A stretch of DNA of 64,000 nucleotides from Sarcocystis neurona (Eukaryota > Apicomplexa > Conoidasida > Eucoccidiorida > Sarcocystidae), in NCBI GenBank assembly GCA_000727475.1, contig KL647288.1:5988051-6052050 (forward strand), written 5' to 3'. The notes beneath the pieces were generated by a model, which had not been told where the DNA came from, did no database searches, and saw nothing but the letters and a program-made list of their open reading frames with translations. The position numbers and the translations under genes were made by a program. This document shows, in pieces, positions 32,601 to 43,400 of the stretch (position 1 is its first letter; each line of letters opens with the position of its first letter).

Positions 32601-33999
32601 TGCATACAGGAATGCGTAAAGAGCCCAAGTTGTCTGGCAGTCGCCATCGAGCCGGACGGTGATACCTTTGGGAAGTACAAGTGTTATGCTGGGACACTGG
32701 AGGCCACGGTCCGGAAAGAAAAAAGCTTCATTTACAAAATTGTGGGGAAAGCCCTGTTTACTGGAGTCGCGTACGACGGAGAGGAGCTCCAAATTCACCA
32801 ATCGCAAACAGTGTCCTCGCCATCTAACTGTTCGCGCATTTGTCTAGATGATGCAGAGTGCACGGGTTGGACCTTTACAGAATCTAACAAATGCAAAGTG
32901 TTCAAAACTGTACAGAACGCGACGATATTCGCCGCTGATACTCCGGACTTGTTTTTTTCTATGTCCGGAAACCGACTCATTCGGCCTAAGGAGATCGACC
33001 GGTTTCCCAGTAAGCAGTTCAGTAGCCACAAAGGTTGTGTTTTAACAGTTGTGCCAACTGTTCGCGTTTGCTCTAGTGCTCCACAATGAGGGTCGAGTTA
33101 TGCCTGCTCCGCTTGCAGGACAAATTGGTAGAAAACTCGATATTTCCACCGGATCCAACGTGTGGGAGGAAGACGCTACCGACCCTATCCAGTGCGAAGA
33201 AAAGTGTGTGCAGCATTCATGCTGCGTCCGCTGGTCGCTTTCAATGAAAGCAGGCAGGCCAGTCTGCCACTTGGGAATGGGGTCCGCACAAACTGTAGAG
33301 AGTACTCATGCGGTAACGGGGGAAAAGCCTGGCGCGTTCCTTAAGAAGGGAGTTGAGCTGCAGGGGACAGTGATACGCACCGTGCCCCTGCGCTCTAAAC
33401 GCCGTATGAAGCAAGCCGAGCAATGCGCCAAGCGATGCATGGAAGCGTCGGAAAGCTGCTGGTTTTGGATGGTGTCTGAAGACCAGTGTACGCTGTTTAA
33501 GGGCTTGGTCAACGTGAAACCTTCCACAAAGTCTACCGCAATATCCGGAGGAGGCATCTCCTATGTAGAAATTAATCGTATGCGAGGTGAGTAATAAACG
33601 AAGCTCCGTGTCTTTCGGTGAAGCTTTACTACCCGTAGCCAATGGGGACAAAGTCTAGTACTTACAGTCTGAAACAACCACGGGTTGTAGGTCTAGGTTT
33701 TCGAAGAGTTTGAATAGCGTCGTTTAGGTTTCGACAGTGCGGTTGTCTGGTAGCGCACCTCTTCATGTGAGATCACCTGATTAACACATTGAGGGGCTAT
33801 TCGTGCAAAGGCTCTAGGACGCGGAGGATACTCCAGTTGACGCTAACGACGAAATATTTTGGTCCCCTAAAAATGTCTTTGCAACTTTGCCGCAGGCTTG
33901 AAGCGCTCAAGTACGCAAAAGGTCAACACCCCTGGCAAAAGTCCTCCGGGTGACAGCAGAACCGGGGTTTTTGAAAAACTTCTGCAAAACCGGCGCTGA
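23538..33999 (+). CDS. Secreted multi-PAN/Apple-domain protein (microneme-type), about 18 exons
   Basis: Apple/PAN domains bind proteins or glycans. In coccidia, proteins with many of them are micronemal adhesins, so a role in host-cell attachment is a family-based inference. Proposed exons: 23538-23611, 23889-23911, 24597 to about 24870, 25024-25269, 25374-25619, 25741-25986, 26127-26366, 26456-26707, 26810-27043, 27151-27399, 27637-27870, 28003-28248, 28399 to the gap at 30503, after the gap 31074-31822, 31931-32404, 32536-33009, 33077-33586 and 33896-33999. The start is the ATG of a signal peptide (LLALSVLVTLS) that has a counterpart in the pseudogene copy. From exon 3 on, nearly all introns are phase 1. 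At least 21 domains are visible. No transmembrane segment follows the last domain; the tail is short, basic and ends LLQNRR. Uncertain points are the donor of exon 3, a possible extra exon at about 24083-24322, and the content of the N gap. Confidence 0.85.
23889..23911 (+). CDS. PAN gene exon 2: 23-nt micro-exon (candidate)
   Basis: It sits between a TGCGTGCAG acceptor and a GTGAGC donor. It converts the phase 2 end of exon 1 into phase 1 and encodes SAEIVVQ. A signal-peptidase site after RSA would fit. The same stretch is recognisable at about 2625-2650. Confidence 0.5.
24083..24322 (+). other. Open frame, possible extra PAN-gene exon or intron sequence
   Basis: The frame is Gln/Pro/Ser-rich (QQQPSSPSPKAAGG, QEDEPSSPHD) and ends CKNKRQAVY before a stop. 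Composition resembles a linker, but I find no acceptor and donor that keep the phase 1 pattern, and exon 2 can join directly to exon 3 without it. Confidence 0.25.
24597..24870 (+). CDS. PAN gene exon 3: first Apple domain
   Basis: The acceptor GTTTGCTGCAG precedes QVGYNDF. The domain contains HCLHLCSVTPQCMTAVWD, TAQICHF and a last cysteine at FQSRC. The only strong donor, GTGAGT at 24871, leaves phase 2 and would create a stop at the junction with the next exon. A weak alternative donor at 24861 (GTCATG) keeps phase 1. The 3' boundary is therefore unresolved. Confidence 0.6.
25024..25269 (+). CDS. PAN gene exon 4: Apple domain
   Basis: A complete six-cysteine domain: DCYEQDVDYTGFDVQKIETG, ACRNLC, CFFWTWV, CYLKGPHALRGR and a closing GMVSGPYDC. 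Flanked by an ACTCAG acceptor and a GTAAGT donor, phase 1 on both sides. Confidence 0.85.
25374..25619 (+). CDS. PAN gene exon 5: Apple domain
   Basis: CEKGAGFLG, SCQNACQQSQKCLAWTWD and ECYLHDVDDG, closing with SGLRNC. Acceptor TTTTGCAG and donor GTAAGC, phase 1 on both sides. Confidence 0.85.
25741..25986 (+). CDS. PAN gene exon 6: Apple domain
   Basis: CQERGVDYRGYDLACIQ, SCRGLCQ, CHYWTWDSARSRCCLKNL and LVSGPKYC. Acceptor CCCTGCAG and donor GTGAGT, phase 1. Confidence 0.85.
26127..26366 (+). CDS. PAN gene exon 7: Apple domain
   Basis: CHEWDVSYEGFNLVKV, TCQETC, CLFWTYV, CYLKNGQALLGR and GIVSGPARC. Acceptor TCTCAAG and donor GTGAGG, phase 1. Confidence 0.85.
26456..26707 (+). CDS. PAN gene exon 8: Apple domain
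   Basis: CREENVDYTGYDVQKVETG, ECQELC, CSFWTWV, CYLKNQFALIGR and GMISGPKEC. Acceptor TTCTGCAG and donor GTAAGC, phase 1. Confidence 0.87.
26810..27043 (+). CDS. PAN gene exon 9: Apple domain
   Basis: CVEVDTEYCGHTLQRIEG, KCRELC, CFYWTWAK, CYLKDEYAYV and GMISGPRTC. Acceptor GTTTGCAG and donor GTAAGG, phase 1. Confidence 0.87.
27151..27399 (+). CDS. PAN gene exon 10: Apple domain
   Basis: TCFESDVEYVGYNIGQG, LCRTSC, CFYWTWNRK, CSLKSPYALQGW and GKVSAAKYCGF. Acceptor GCGCTGCAG. The donor is probably GTACGG at 27400, since reading on gives a stop within five codons. Confidence 0.8.
27637..27870 (+). CDS. PAN gene exon 11: Apple domain
   Basis: DCNMEGMAYPGEELNIE, KCHQLC, CHNWSWSS, CTLRKM and GIISGLKSC. 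Acceptor TTCTCAG and donor GTGAGC, phase 1. Confidence 0.85.
28003..28248 (+). CDS. PAN gene exon 12: Apple domain
   Basis: RCYNSDVDSPGTHMGTFPV, ACHVGC, CTGWSWNTE, CNLKKQ and GLISGPRTC. Acceptor TTTCGCAG and donor GTACGA, phase 1. Confidence 0.85.
28399..30502 (+). CDS. PAN gene exon 13 (large, runs into assembly gap)
   Basis: It starts after CTCTACGCAG with an Apple domain (EYRGHTVRDIRG, DCWEACWRLGACHAWTYYED, AVSGPRLCG). A Pro-rich linker (about 28618-29030), an acidic tandem repeat (29070-29987) and a second Apple-like domain (about 30106-30340: CLCDVIYDNTAG, ECQATC, CHYFSFSQ, AISGPVSC) follow. Another Pro-rich stretch then enters the N run. The reading frame is unbroken throughout. Confidence 0.85.
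28618..29030 (+). other. Pro-rich linker within the PAN protein
   Basis: About 135 residues rich in Pro, Ser, Val and Thr (VRPPQSVPPEIL, ILPRPSNPSPATVRP). Probably extended and O-glycosylatable. A corresponding Pro/Thr-rich stretch survives at 7100-7390. Confidence 0.8.
29070..29987 (+). repeat. Acidic 29-residue tandem repeat in coding sequence
   Basis: About ten and a half units of roughly 87 bp. The consensus is S-R-A-D-V-V-x-x-E-D-T-x-x-V-V-S-x-S-D-V-x-x-G-E-D-V-Q. Units 2 and 3 resemble units 8 and 9 more than their neighbours, which suggests a block of about six units was duplicated. The segment is strongly negatively charged and has no cysteine, so it is likely an extended spacer between cysteine-rich domains. 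Confidence 0.85.
30503..31073. other. Assembly gap of 571 N
   Basis: The run interrupts the PAN gene. The coding frame before it and the one after it differ by one base when 571 is counted literally. Either the gap size is an estimate or the gap hides an intron. Confidence 1.
31074..31822 (+). CDS. PAN gene exon after the gap: three PAN-like domains
   Basis: A short Pro/Asp linker is followed by three domains: FAVIGTIKGEDEEF with ECRLNC, CDWWTYS and CVLARS; LLIRENVSYGEDG with KCQERC, CFKWTYF and CLLYDK; and a third with DCIKKS, LWSWNKITKDCLVF. Most lack the outer cysteine pair of the N-terminal domains. The donor is GTGAGA, phase 1. Confidence 0.82.
31931..32404 (+). CDS. PAN gene exon: two PAN-like domains
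   Basis: The acceptor TGTCCTCCAG precedes LDIKPNMAINVRV. Domain one has ECVEACEISRCFAASF and NCFLG. Domain two has KCIALCAEEKECKVWAFDLEK and RCALSDF. The donor is GTGAGA, phase 1. Confidence 0.82.
32536..33009 (+). CDS. PAN gene exon: two PAN-like domains
   Basis: The acceptor GTCCTGCAG precedes LDHTFLVPYSLPL. Domain one has ACIQECVKSPSCLAVAI and KCYAGTLE. Domain two has GVAYDGEELQIHQSQTV, NCSRICLDDAECTGWTF and KCKVFK. The donor is GTAAGC, phase 1. Confidence 0.82.
33077..33586 (+). CDS. PAN gene exon: last two PAN-like domains
   Basis: The acceptor TTTGCTCTAG precedes LHNEGRVMPAPL. Domain one has QCEEKCVQHSCCVRWSLS and VCHLGM. Domain two has QCAKRCMEASESCWFWMV and QCTLFKG, ending ISGGGISYVEINRMRG. 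The donor is GTGAGT. This exon has a readable relic at 9930-10210. Confidence 0.82.
33896..33999 (+). CDS. PAN gene last exon: short basic tail
   Basis: The acceptor TTGCCGCAG is in phase 1 and joins to give GLKRSSTQKVNTPGKSPPGD, with a TGA stop at 33997. There is no membrane span and no GPI-type hydrophobic end. Without this exon the previous frame would run only two codons past its donor. Confidence 0.6.
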
Positions 34000-34362
34000 C
34001 AGAACTTGCAGGATCACTGCAGCTCCGTAATCGTGGACAGTTACGTATATATATATATATATATATACACATATGGCTGACCACATATGTGTGCTCAGAT
34101 GAGTGTGTGTTCACCTTAAAAAAGCCCACGAAACTTTGTCCTACAACGCAGCATCATGTAAAACGAGTAGAGGAATGCTCACTGCATGTTTCCACACGTG
34201 AGAACTTTCTTCAAAAATGTGTTTTTTTCCTGTCCCCGATATGAAACCCCTTCCACAACACGTGGTGACTAAAACGATCCCTAATCCGTCAGTCTGCTTG
34301 TTTCCACTCCCTTCTTTTTCCGACTGTTCTCTGTAATGAATCCTTCTCCGTTCGTCTTTCTT
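34000..34362. other. Convergent intergenic spacer
   Basis: 363 bases separate the PAN stop (plus strand) from the CPSII stop (minus strand). They contain a short (TA)n run at 34047-34064 and no frame that I can support. Both 3' UTRs must fit in or overlap here. Confidence 0.75.
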
Positions 34363-34493
34363 CTACTCTCGTGGCCAGTACTCCTCCCAACTGCGGATCT
34401 CCCAAAAAGAACGGCCCAGCGCCTTCTTTGCCTCTTTCTCCTGGAGCGCCTCCACGAAGAGGGTGGCAAGTTTTATATCCGTCAGCAGTGGCA
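34363..34493 (-). CDS. CPSII: CPSII exon 20: C-terminus
   Basis: [20 protein letters not shown] and [13 protein letters not shown], followed by TAG (plus-strand CTA at 34363-34365). Ending here shows the enzyme is not fused to dihydroorotase or aspartate transcarbamylase. Confidence 0.95.
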
Positions 34494-37400
34494 CTGCAAA
34501 TTCATACAGTAATATACGTACGCAGACACGACAAATGTCTGCTGCAGCGCCGATAAGACACCCATGAGACACGCTCGCAGCACCAATACAGAAGAACACA
34601 GTGGACTTCGCGATCGTGTTGAACGAAGCGCGTAAAGGAGCGACAGCAATACAGGCAGGCACCAGCTGCTCAAGCAGCAACTGCTTCCGCAACAGGAGTG
34701 CTGACAGGCGGCAGCAGCAATTTGCAGACGGGCAAGCAACAGAAGCCCGCAGCACCCTACAACGTACGCCTCAGCCGCAGAAGATGGGCTGACAGCAACA
34801 GACAGACGCAACAGCACTACACGCATGCAGCAGCAAAGCGGGCATACAGCGGCAACGGAAACGTACAAGGCGTCGCTGCGAGGTCTTACGTATCTACTTG
34901 TTTGCACCCTAGAATTCATTATCTGCATGCATATACACGAAATTGCATGCTCACTCAGTCAGTTGCCTGCTGACTAGTTGCTACCAACTCTCCTGCTGCT
35001 GTTGTTAAATACGAACACGTCACCACAAATCCCCGTCCGTGTCGGACCACATTCGCGTGAAGACGAAGTGTGTGCAGGTACATACGTATATACGTCTAAA
35101 TATGCGGATGGCACTGCGCCGGGATTTTGCCTGTCCGTACATGTGTATGCATCCTCACTCGGAACTACGTTTATATATCGGGTCCTACATGTAAGCATAA
35201 ATGTATGCGCCTGGGTTTGCGTATCTCCTGAACACGTATGTGCAGATGCATGTCTACGCAGATACGCACATGACGTCCTACGTGCGCAGCAATATGTACG
35301 AAATCCTGTGTACTTCTCTCAACACATGTGTACGCAGACAATTATACAGACGTATATACGGATGCGGTCCTGTGTGCGCGCACAGCACCTCTTCAGATAC
35401 GGGTATACACGAGCCTGCTGCAGCAGCGTCGAACTGGCATGAGGGCTGCTGCGGGACGCTGTCGGCAGCAATGGCAGCCGACTTATCTCACTGGCAGCCG
35501 AAGCAGCAGCACACCTAATATCTACACCAGCAACAAATGCAGGACGGGCAGCACGCGCAGCAGTCTCAGAAGCAATACCAGCAGCGGTGGGGACAAGAGC
35601 AGCAACGACGTGAAACCACCACCAGCAGCATCTTCACAGCGGAAGCAGCGCACCGAGACGAACACCGAAGCAGCCATGAAGCACGAGTTCAGCGGCGGCG
35701 TCAAAACCAGCAGGCGCGCCTAAGAGAGCAACAACAGCAGGTGCCAGAGAAGGCGCACAGAGGGAGGCACCCACAAGCAGCAAAGAAATCATCTCCCCAG
35801 CGGTACAAGCAGTGCAAGCACGTGACACGGTGAGGAAAAAGGAAGGCCGTTGCACGCACGGTTCCCGCATAACGCGCGCATTGCCTGTATACTGATGTGC
35901 ATGCCATGTGTCTGTACGGCCAGATTCGTACCTGTTTACACTGTCCGATGTAAGCCGACCCACACACACATACACCCACACAATTGACATCAATCTGTCT
36001 ATCTACACATATATGTGTACAAATATATCGGGAGGCAGCAGAGCCCCTGTTTACGCGTTGACAAGGTACCACTTGCATAACGCTTGTACACAAGTACACA
36101 TACAGGCCTCGTTACTATACATCTAAACAGCTACATGCTTGAATTCACCCGCGTATACTCTAATTCCCTCCTGGTACACACAAATGCATACATGCCTACG
36201 TATACGTGGTATATACCCCCATACACCTGGAACTCTGTGCGCTGCCGCACCGTTCCACATGTGTAATCCAAGCATACATGTACACAACCACAGCCCTGCC
36301 CACATCTTCCTTCTTCACCCGCATACTATAAAAGACATTTGTTCCATTCCTGTGTATGCGAGGACACAACCACAGCCCTGCCCACATCTTCCTTCTTCAC
36401 CCGCATACTACAGAAAACATTTTTTCCATTCCTGTATACGCGAGTACCGTTACACGACTGTAAGTCAACGCACACGTACGTCTACATGAAGGTACACCCC
36501 CATATACGAACCCATATATATAGATATATACATAAATGTATACAAGCGGGTAGAATATGTCAGAAGAAATAGGCCGTGTCAATTGTACCGCCGCAGTCGA
36601 TCGCCGTCCGTCGTAGGAGGTAGCCATTCGTAACCGCCTGTCGATTATAGTTGTCCGGCACGTTGATTACCATTTCCACTTTGCCTGTCCACACAGCGAG
36701 ACGTGCACCCGTTACGCAGTTACATGCGTAGAATATATAAACACACGTATATAACGACAAATACCATATATAAAAATATGTACGTACGTGAGAAAAAATT
36801 CACGCATATATCGATGCGGGACGTCTCTGTGAAAACCTTTGCGTACGTACATTATAAGCGCCGGTCGAAGTTTTAGAAGCTGCTGAGAACCACACCCACA
36901 ATTAGTGTAAGGAAACACAGGCATACAAACTTACGTGCATCAACATATGCATACACATTCGAACACGTCCGAAGCCACACAAATACCTACATACATATAC
37001 TCGTACACGCAAGTGCACATATATATATACGTGGACAGAGAGGGAGATAGGTGGATAGATAGGTCGCCAAAAAGAAGGAAAAGAAATACGGAAAGATGCC
37101 TAAAAAATGCCTCCTCATGCGCTTCTACGTGGATGGACCTCAAAAATTGCTGGTTGACCTCTCGAGCGCCGCCGCACACGAATGAGGACGCACGTTCACG
37201 TTTATGCGGTGTCGTGTATATATGCGTCTCACAGACACATACGCACTATTACACGGGCAGGTGGCTCTTTTCATCTACACACGCACAGGTGTACACTCTG
37301 CGTACTGGCTACGCGTGATAAAGCGGCACACAGGAAGTCGACGGAACAGGTGACCACTTGCCGGCCGATTTGTCTTCCACTACGCTTCTCACATGTAGTC

Positions 37401-40400
37401 TTTCACAGTCCCTCACGCGACAGGAAGCATCTCACCCGGTACATGCAAGCAGGTTCAGGTCTACATTTGGTATTCACTCCGTTCTTTTCGCAGTGCACAC
37501 AAATTTCACTCGGCGCTCTTTATGTATACAAAGGTCTACGAGCCTGTCACAGATGCATTCACCTACAGTCGCGCAGTTACCGCTCCTTCGTTCTCTCTCG
37601 TAAGTACGCATACATCTTTAAATACGCGAGTGTGTTTTCACTTCCAAAAAAACGTGTGTACACCAGTTGCGCAGGCAACCCAGTGGTCAATAATCTGTGC
37701 AGCTCAGATTTTTTCGATCGGCAGTGCGTCGATGCAGCACGCACGAAGACGACACTCTTAGAACGGCAATTTGCGTAACAGCCTGGTTACTTGTTTTCTT
37801 GTTCTCAGTCTTCCGCGTGTTCATCTTCAACACAACAAAACCTCAACTCCATTGTACGTGGACGCTTCACGAAATGTAGACGGACGTGTGATGGTATATA
37901 TACACATACACATACAGGCACACACGTATTAAGAACGTAACACTCTTTCTTCCCACCGCCAACCTTGTTCTGCGCCACACACGCCGCAACACGTAGGATC
38001 GACATATAAATCGGTACAGCCGTTTGAAAACAGATCACCCAACTATCCTGTAAGAAGCAGAACTCCGTCACCAGGTGAAGCCCTGTTTTCCTTTGAAGTT
38101 GCCTTCGTTGCATGCAGACGTCAATCTCTCCCGCGACTACGAAACAAGACGCACGTGGAAGCTCCTACGCACATGTATTTATACACGCGCGCACTTCCAT
38201 TGGTGACGAAGCTATGCACCGTCATGACGGTGTTTTCTCATCAGCTCTGTAGTCCTGATATTCAACCCTTTGACTCATGTACGTTCTGTAGAAGGCGATT
38301 ACACAAAGATATACAAGAGGGCGTTAATGCTGCGAAAAACGCGTCGTAATTCTACAAAGGTGTGCACGTCCATAAAGTTAGACCAGCTGGCACAGAAACG
38401 CAGCCCCACACACACGCTGAAATCCTGTGCGGAACGGCACGTTATCTCTGGAGGTTTCATGAATAGAAAGAGAGTACCTTCCTGAATGATTCGCAGCGCG
38501 TCCTCCTCGTCCTCCTCATTTGCTGCCGCTCCTGTCGCAGGCTCTCCCGGAAATGACGCGGCGAGGCGCTGAAGCGGCTTCCGCACCCGACGCAGTTGCG
38601 ACAGCACAGATTGGCCTTCTCTTTTCCCCTCTGTCGCTGTTTCTCCCCCGTTTGATTTGTCTTCTATCGCTTTTCCCGTTGCTACAGCAGATGCGCTGAA
38701 TTCACAACCGCGTGTCGAGTCCGACAATTTCTTCACAAGGTACGTGTGCGTGCCTGCCACCACAAGAAAATGAGAGCAAGCGCAAATATAAATACACCAG
38801 TCGTTGATCAAAGAGAAGAGACACACAACTTTCTACGAACGAACAAATTCACGCACCTACGTACGCAGATATGTGGACTTACATGTAGAACCTTGTGGAT
38901 GGACGCGTGTACCAATCAGAGATCGCATGACGCGTGCCACACCTATTATATATGTGAGGCTCTGTTTGCCCTATTCCGTCTGCACCACGTGCCCCTCGTG
39001 GCTACATTTGCGCGCAGCGTATATTCACAAACACACCAACATCCACACAGTCTGAAGTATGCAGAGAAGCGGAGAAAAATCCGGGTGCGTCAAGGGCCTC
39101 GAAATGACGGGCAGAATGAGACGCTACGCGACTCATCTTTGCACGACGCGGAACAACCAACAGATACTTGCACACACTGATACTAATCACTATGCATGTA
39201 CAGGCGTCCGCAGACATATATATATGTATATGTAAGTACAAGTGTACACGTACCCACGTGGCTGCTGATTGACTCTGGCGCAGGTGCAAGCCAATCGTAT
39301 CCCGTAGAAACAAGCAAACCCCACACGGCCACGCTGGCAGGCGTAAGTCAACACAAGTGCTCCACACGTACATACACACACACGCACACACACACAATGC
39401 CGTGTACACGTGCGGAATATCACACACACGGACAACTCTAAACATTTCCCTACCCATAGAGACACAGAAAACATGGAAGCACGTAGGTGGATACGCGCGT
39501 CCATACATACCTGTCATCTACGTACATACTCGTACACAAAGAAGGTACACACAAAAGAAGAGAGAGAGCAAGGGGAAGTGGAGAAAGACAACGCAAACTG
39601 TTCTCTCTACACGTAATGTTTTGGCACGTATTCCTGCTTCTACGTAACAAAAAGGCCCGTTCATAGGGGTAACTATGCACGCATACCTTCTGTAGCGTAA
39701 AGATTAAAACCCATGCGCAGCAGCGCCATCATCGGCCCTTCTAATTCAACTTTCGCCCACAGTGGTCCTGCAACAACACGACAGCCGATTAACACAGCAC
39801 CATCACACAACATCGATCTCATCACACATACACATACATACAGATATATATATATATATATGTGTATATAAGTATACGCATGTACGGGATGATCAGCCAT
39901 ACAACACCCACCTCAGGATACATATGTATACATACATATTCATATACACACATATGTATGCGAATATACCGAATGATCAACCACACAACATCCACCTCAG
40001 TATACACATATATATATATATACACATATACCGAATGATCAACCACACAACACTCACCAAAGTACATACATATATATGTATGTATACATTTGGAGATCAA
40101 CAGAATATTAGTGATTTAATACGCGTTCACACACCGGTGACGTACAAGAACATCTGAATGTATGTAAAAACTATCTAGGCAAGCAGGGTGAAAAAATTTC
40201 TACCGCGCCACGACTCAAAATTTTGAGGAACCTCAGCTCTGCAAGGGCAGTACATACCTGAAACCATGCAACAACGTCTTCACGCCCACACATATATATA
40301 TGTATATTTTTAGACGGACACACACAGTATACACATATACATATATATATATATATATATCTATCTGTAGGTAGACACAAGTCGATAGACTCAGCAGCGT

Positions 40401-43400
40401 CCCCGATTCAAAGAGCAGCACAAAATATACGTGTACGCACGTGTTCAACATAAACACACACAGATATTTCATACATGCGGATGGTATATAGGTATATATG
40501 TATAAAAAGCTTTATCGTTGATGAAGCGGCCGCGGACACGTTTCCGGTGCAGCAGGTCTCCGTCTGCTCCAGCAAACGCGCAGCTGATGCAGTCGACAAC
40601 AGATCGCAGAATTAACGTTGGCAACGAAACATGGAACTCTCTGTGGCGCAGCAGGTGTGCACATAAATATACCTCGCTCTCCACCGCTTCTCTCCCCCTA
40701 TTACTTCACTATTTACGTCTCTCCTCTACAGGCGTAGGTCTACGGGCTTGGAAGAAACACAGGACGCGCAGAGTCATCACGTCGTCGGACCGACGAGGAT
40801 AAAACGTTTGAATACAGGGTGAGGAGACTTTCCTTGACACCGACATTCACTTCTCTCTCCATCTGTCTCTCTGTTTCTCTACATGTATACGTATGTGAAA
40901 CTTTTACGCATGTTTGTACTGAAAATTGTCGCCACCTGGAAGGTACGTATGTTTATGCAGACAGGAGACGTGAGCACCTGTGTCTTCGACACCGCGTAAT
41001 GCATCAGGAGCCCCGTGTTGCGCACACAGGTCCGTTCTGTCTATCGTCTGCAGCCATACACAGGACTCTTTCGCATGCAATATACAGATGACGCACACGC
41101 GTATATATATAGGAGGAACTGGACAGACCCAACACATACGCAGATACAAGAGCAACCCTATTCATCACTCTACTTTTCAGGTCACGCGCAGAAAGATTTG
41201 TATGTGAGAGAACCCCGTGTCTCACCCGTGGACACCAGAATCGACCGCGTGCGCAGCGGCAGCTGATTGCCCGCAGAGACAAACGCTTTGAGAAATGCTT
41301 CGTGCTTGTTGCTCCCAAAGCAGGCCACCTGCAGGAGAAGAAGAGAAAAGAAACGCGAAAGATGAGATCCCCGCCAGAAATCGCGGCCTCGTTCGCCACG
41401 CCAACAATGTCAATATTGGAATCCAGTCCACTTCTCCGTAGCTACGAGGCAACGCGCGCACACACAACAGCGATTCCTCACAGCCCCGAGAAACAACTGC
41501 GCGCACGTACGTGCACACAATCACCTACACCTGGAAACATACAAGTCTATGTGTACACAGAAAATGTATATATATATACGTATGTATACATTTATATGTG
41601 TGTCCGTCACTATTTTATGTGTGGTGTGGCTCAACGAGGACAGCAACAGCGTCTGTCACGTCTTAAACGAAGGCACACAGAAAGCTCATTGAACCCAGAA
41701 CAGTAATAACACACGCGTCCATAGCTCGAAGCAGCTGCTGTGCGTGCGTCGGAGTCTCTCGACTGGCCGCAGCCGCACAGCAACTGCAGAAAAAGAGAGC
41801 ACCAGCGGCATCCGAGACTCGCACCGACGAAGCCCAGCAGCACGGAAACGCCACCTCCTGCATGGACCAAGCAGCACCCGCAGCAGGACCTTCAGCAGCA
41901 CCAGGTGGCAGCCGCCTCGGCAGGACAGCGTCTCAGCAGCGGCAGCGGAGCAGCAGCAACAGCAGCAACACGGATATGGCACTACCTAAGGTGTTGACAT
42001 GTGCAGCAGTTGCTAATTCGCAACACCTGACAGTCCTCTTCCTCGGATGGGCTGTGCGTGCTCGCGCACATCTGCCTCTAGCAGACACTCACGGCGGCAG
42101 TCAGGCAGCGACTGCAGATGTAGCCCCACCCTGTGACGATCGACAATGTATATCTCTCATAGGCGAGAATATATATCTATATATATAGAGAGAGATTTTG
42201 AATCGCATGCACGTGTACATGATATCGTATGAGTGCGCGTAGATATACACACATACGCACATATACATACATCCGTATATGTACACATATATATATATAT
42301 ACCACAAACGCTGGAGTACTCGTGTCTGTAATGCTGCCGTGTAGATGCGCCTTGATACACGCACATATGCACATATATACATGTATATATAGATACATGT
42401 ATATGTACATATTTTTATACCACAGATATCTGAGTACTCGTGCGTACAACGCTGCCCGCTACATACATAAACATATCCAGATATATATATATATATATAT
42501 ATATGCGCACAAATGTACACAACTATACGCCACACGAATTAAAGTACTCGTGTGTGTAATAATGCAGATTCAGGTACGCCCGGAGGTGCCTGCACGTCTA
42601 AGCACGTATATATACATCTTGCATGCATACTCGCCTTGTATAGGCACATAGCGGCGGCCAGATAGTTACGCACGTACAAATCTCTGTGCATCGCATCATA
42701 GAAAAGTGCACTTCGTATGTGGATAGCTATGTATATATTTATAGACACACACAAACTGAACTATATAAATACAGACACAGGGACGTGCGGCAAAAAGCAG
42801 CCGCCCCATATCTTCGGCAGTTCGCAGTCAACACCAGCAACAGGTCCATCGCCAGTCAACAGGAAAGAATTCACTCAAGAGAAACAGAAGTCAGGATTGC
42901 CTCACGTACACTGGAAATACACCACGTGAGTACACACATCAATACGTTAAAAGAGGCAGCAGAGCAGCAGCAGCAACGGCCGCACACATAGCTACGGAAG
43001 GAAAAAACGCAGCCAACATGTCTACGGAAGACAAAACCGTCGACGACGAGAGCAATGTGCACGCGGCTTTCCGTCTATCGCTTCCCGCCTCTGGTAGGCT
43101 GTAGACCTTTCACGAGCGCCTTCAGTCGCGGGAACTAAGACACTAAGTAGAAAATGAACACGAAGGCCACACATGACGGAGACGGAGAAGGAAGAGAAGA
43201 ACAACAAGTGAAAGCAGAGAGGAGAACAACAAAGGAGGCGCGCAGCAGAAGGAAAAAGCCGGCGCAGACAGTGGAGGAGATGCCGACAAAAAAGGCGGAA
43301 GAAGAAAACACAGAAGACGCGCCCACGACCTTTGAAGAAGACAGGGGAAAACAACACCAGCAAGAAGAAAGAAAAGCCATGCAAGACGGTGGACAAGAAC

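Noticed and set aside
35410..35833. Plus-strand Gln-rich frames
   Set aside because: CAG triplets in several frames, with no clean boundary, located in a CPSII intron and matched by decayed CAG repeats in the left copy.
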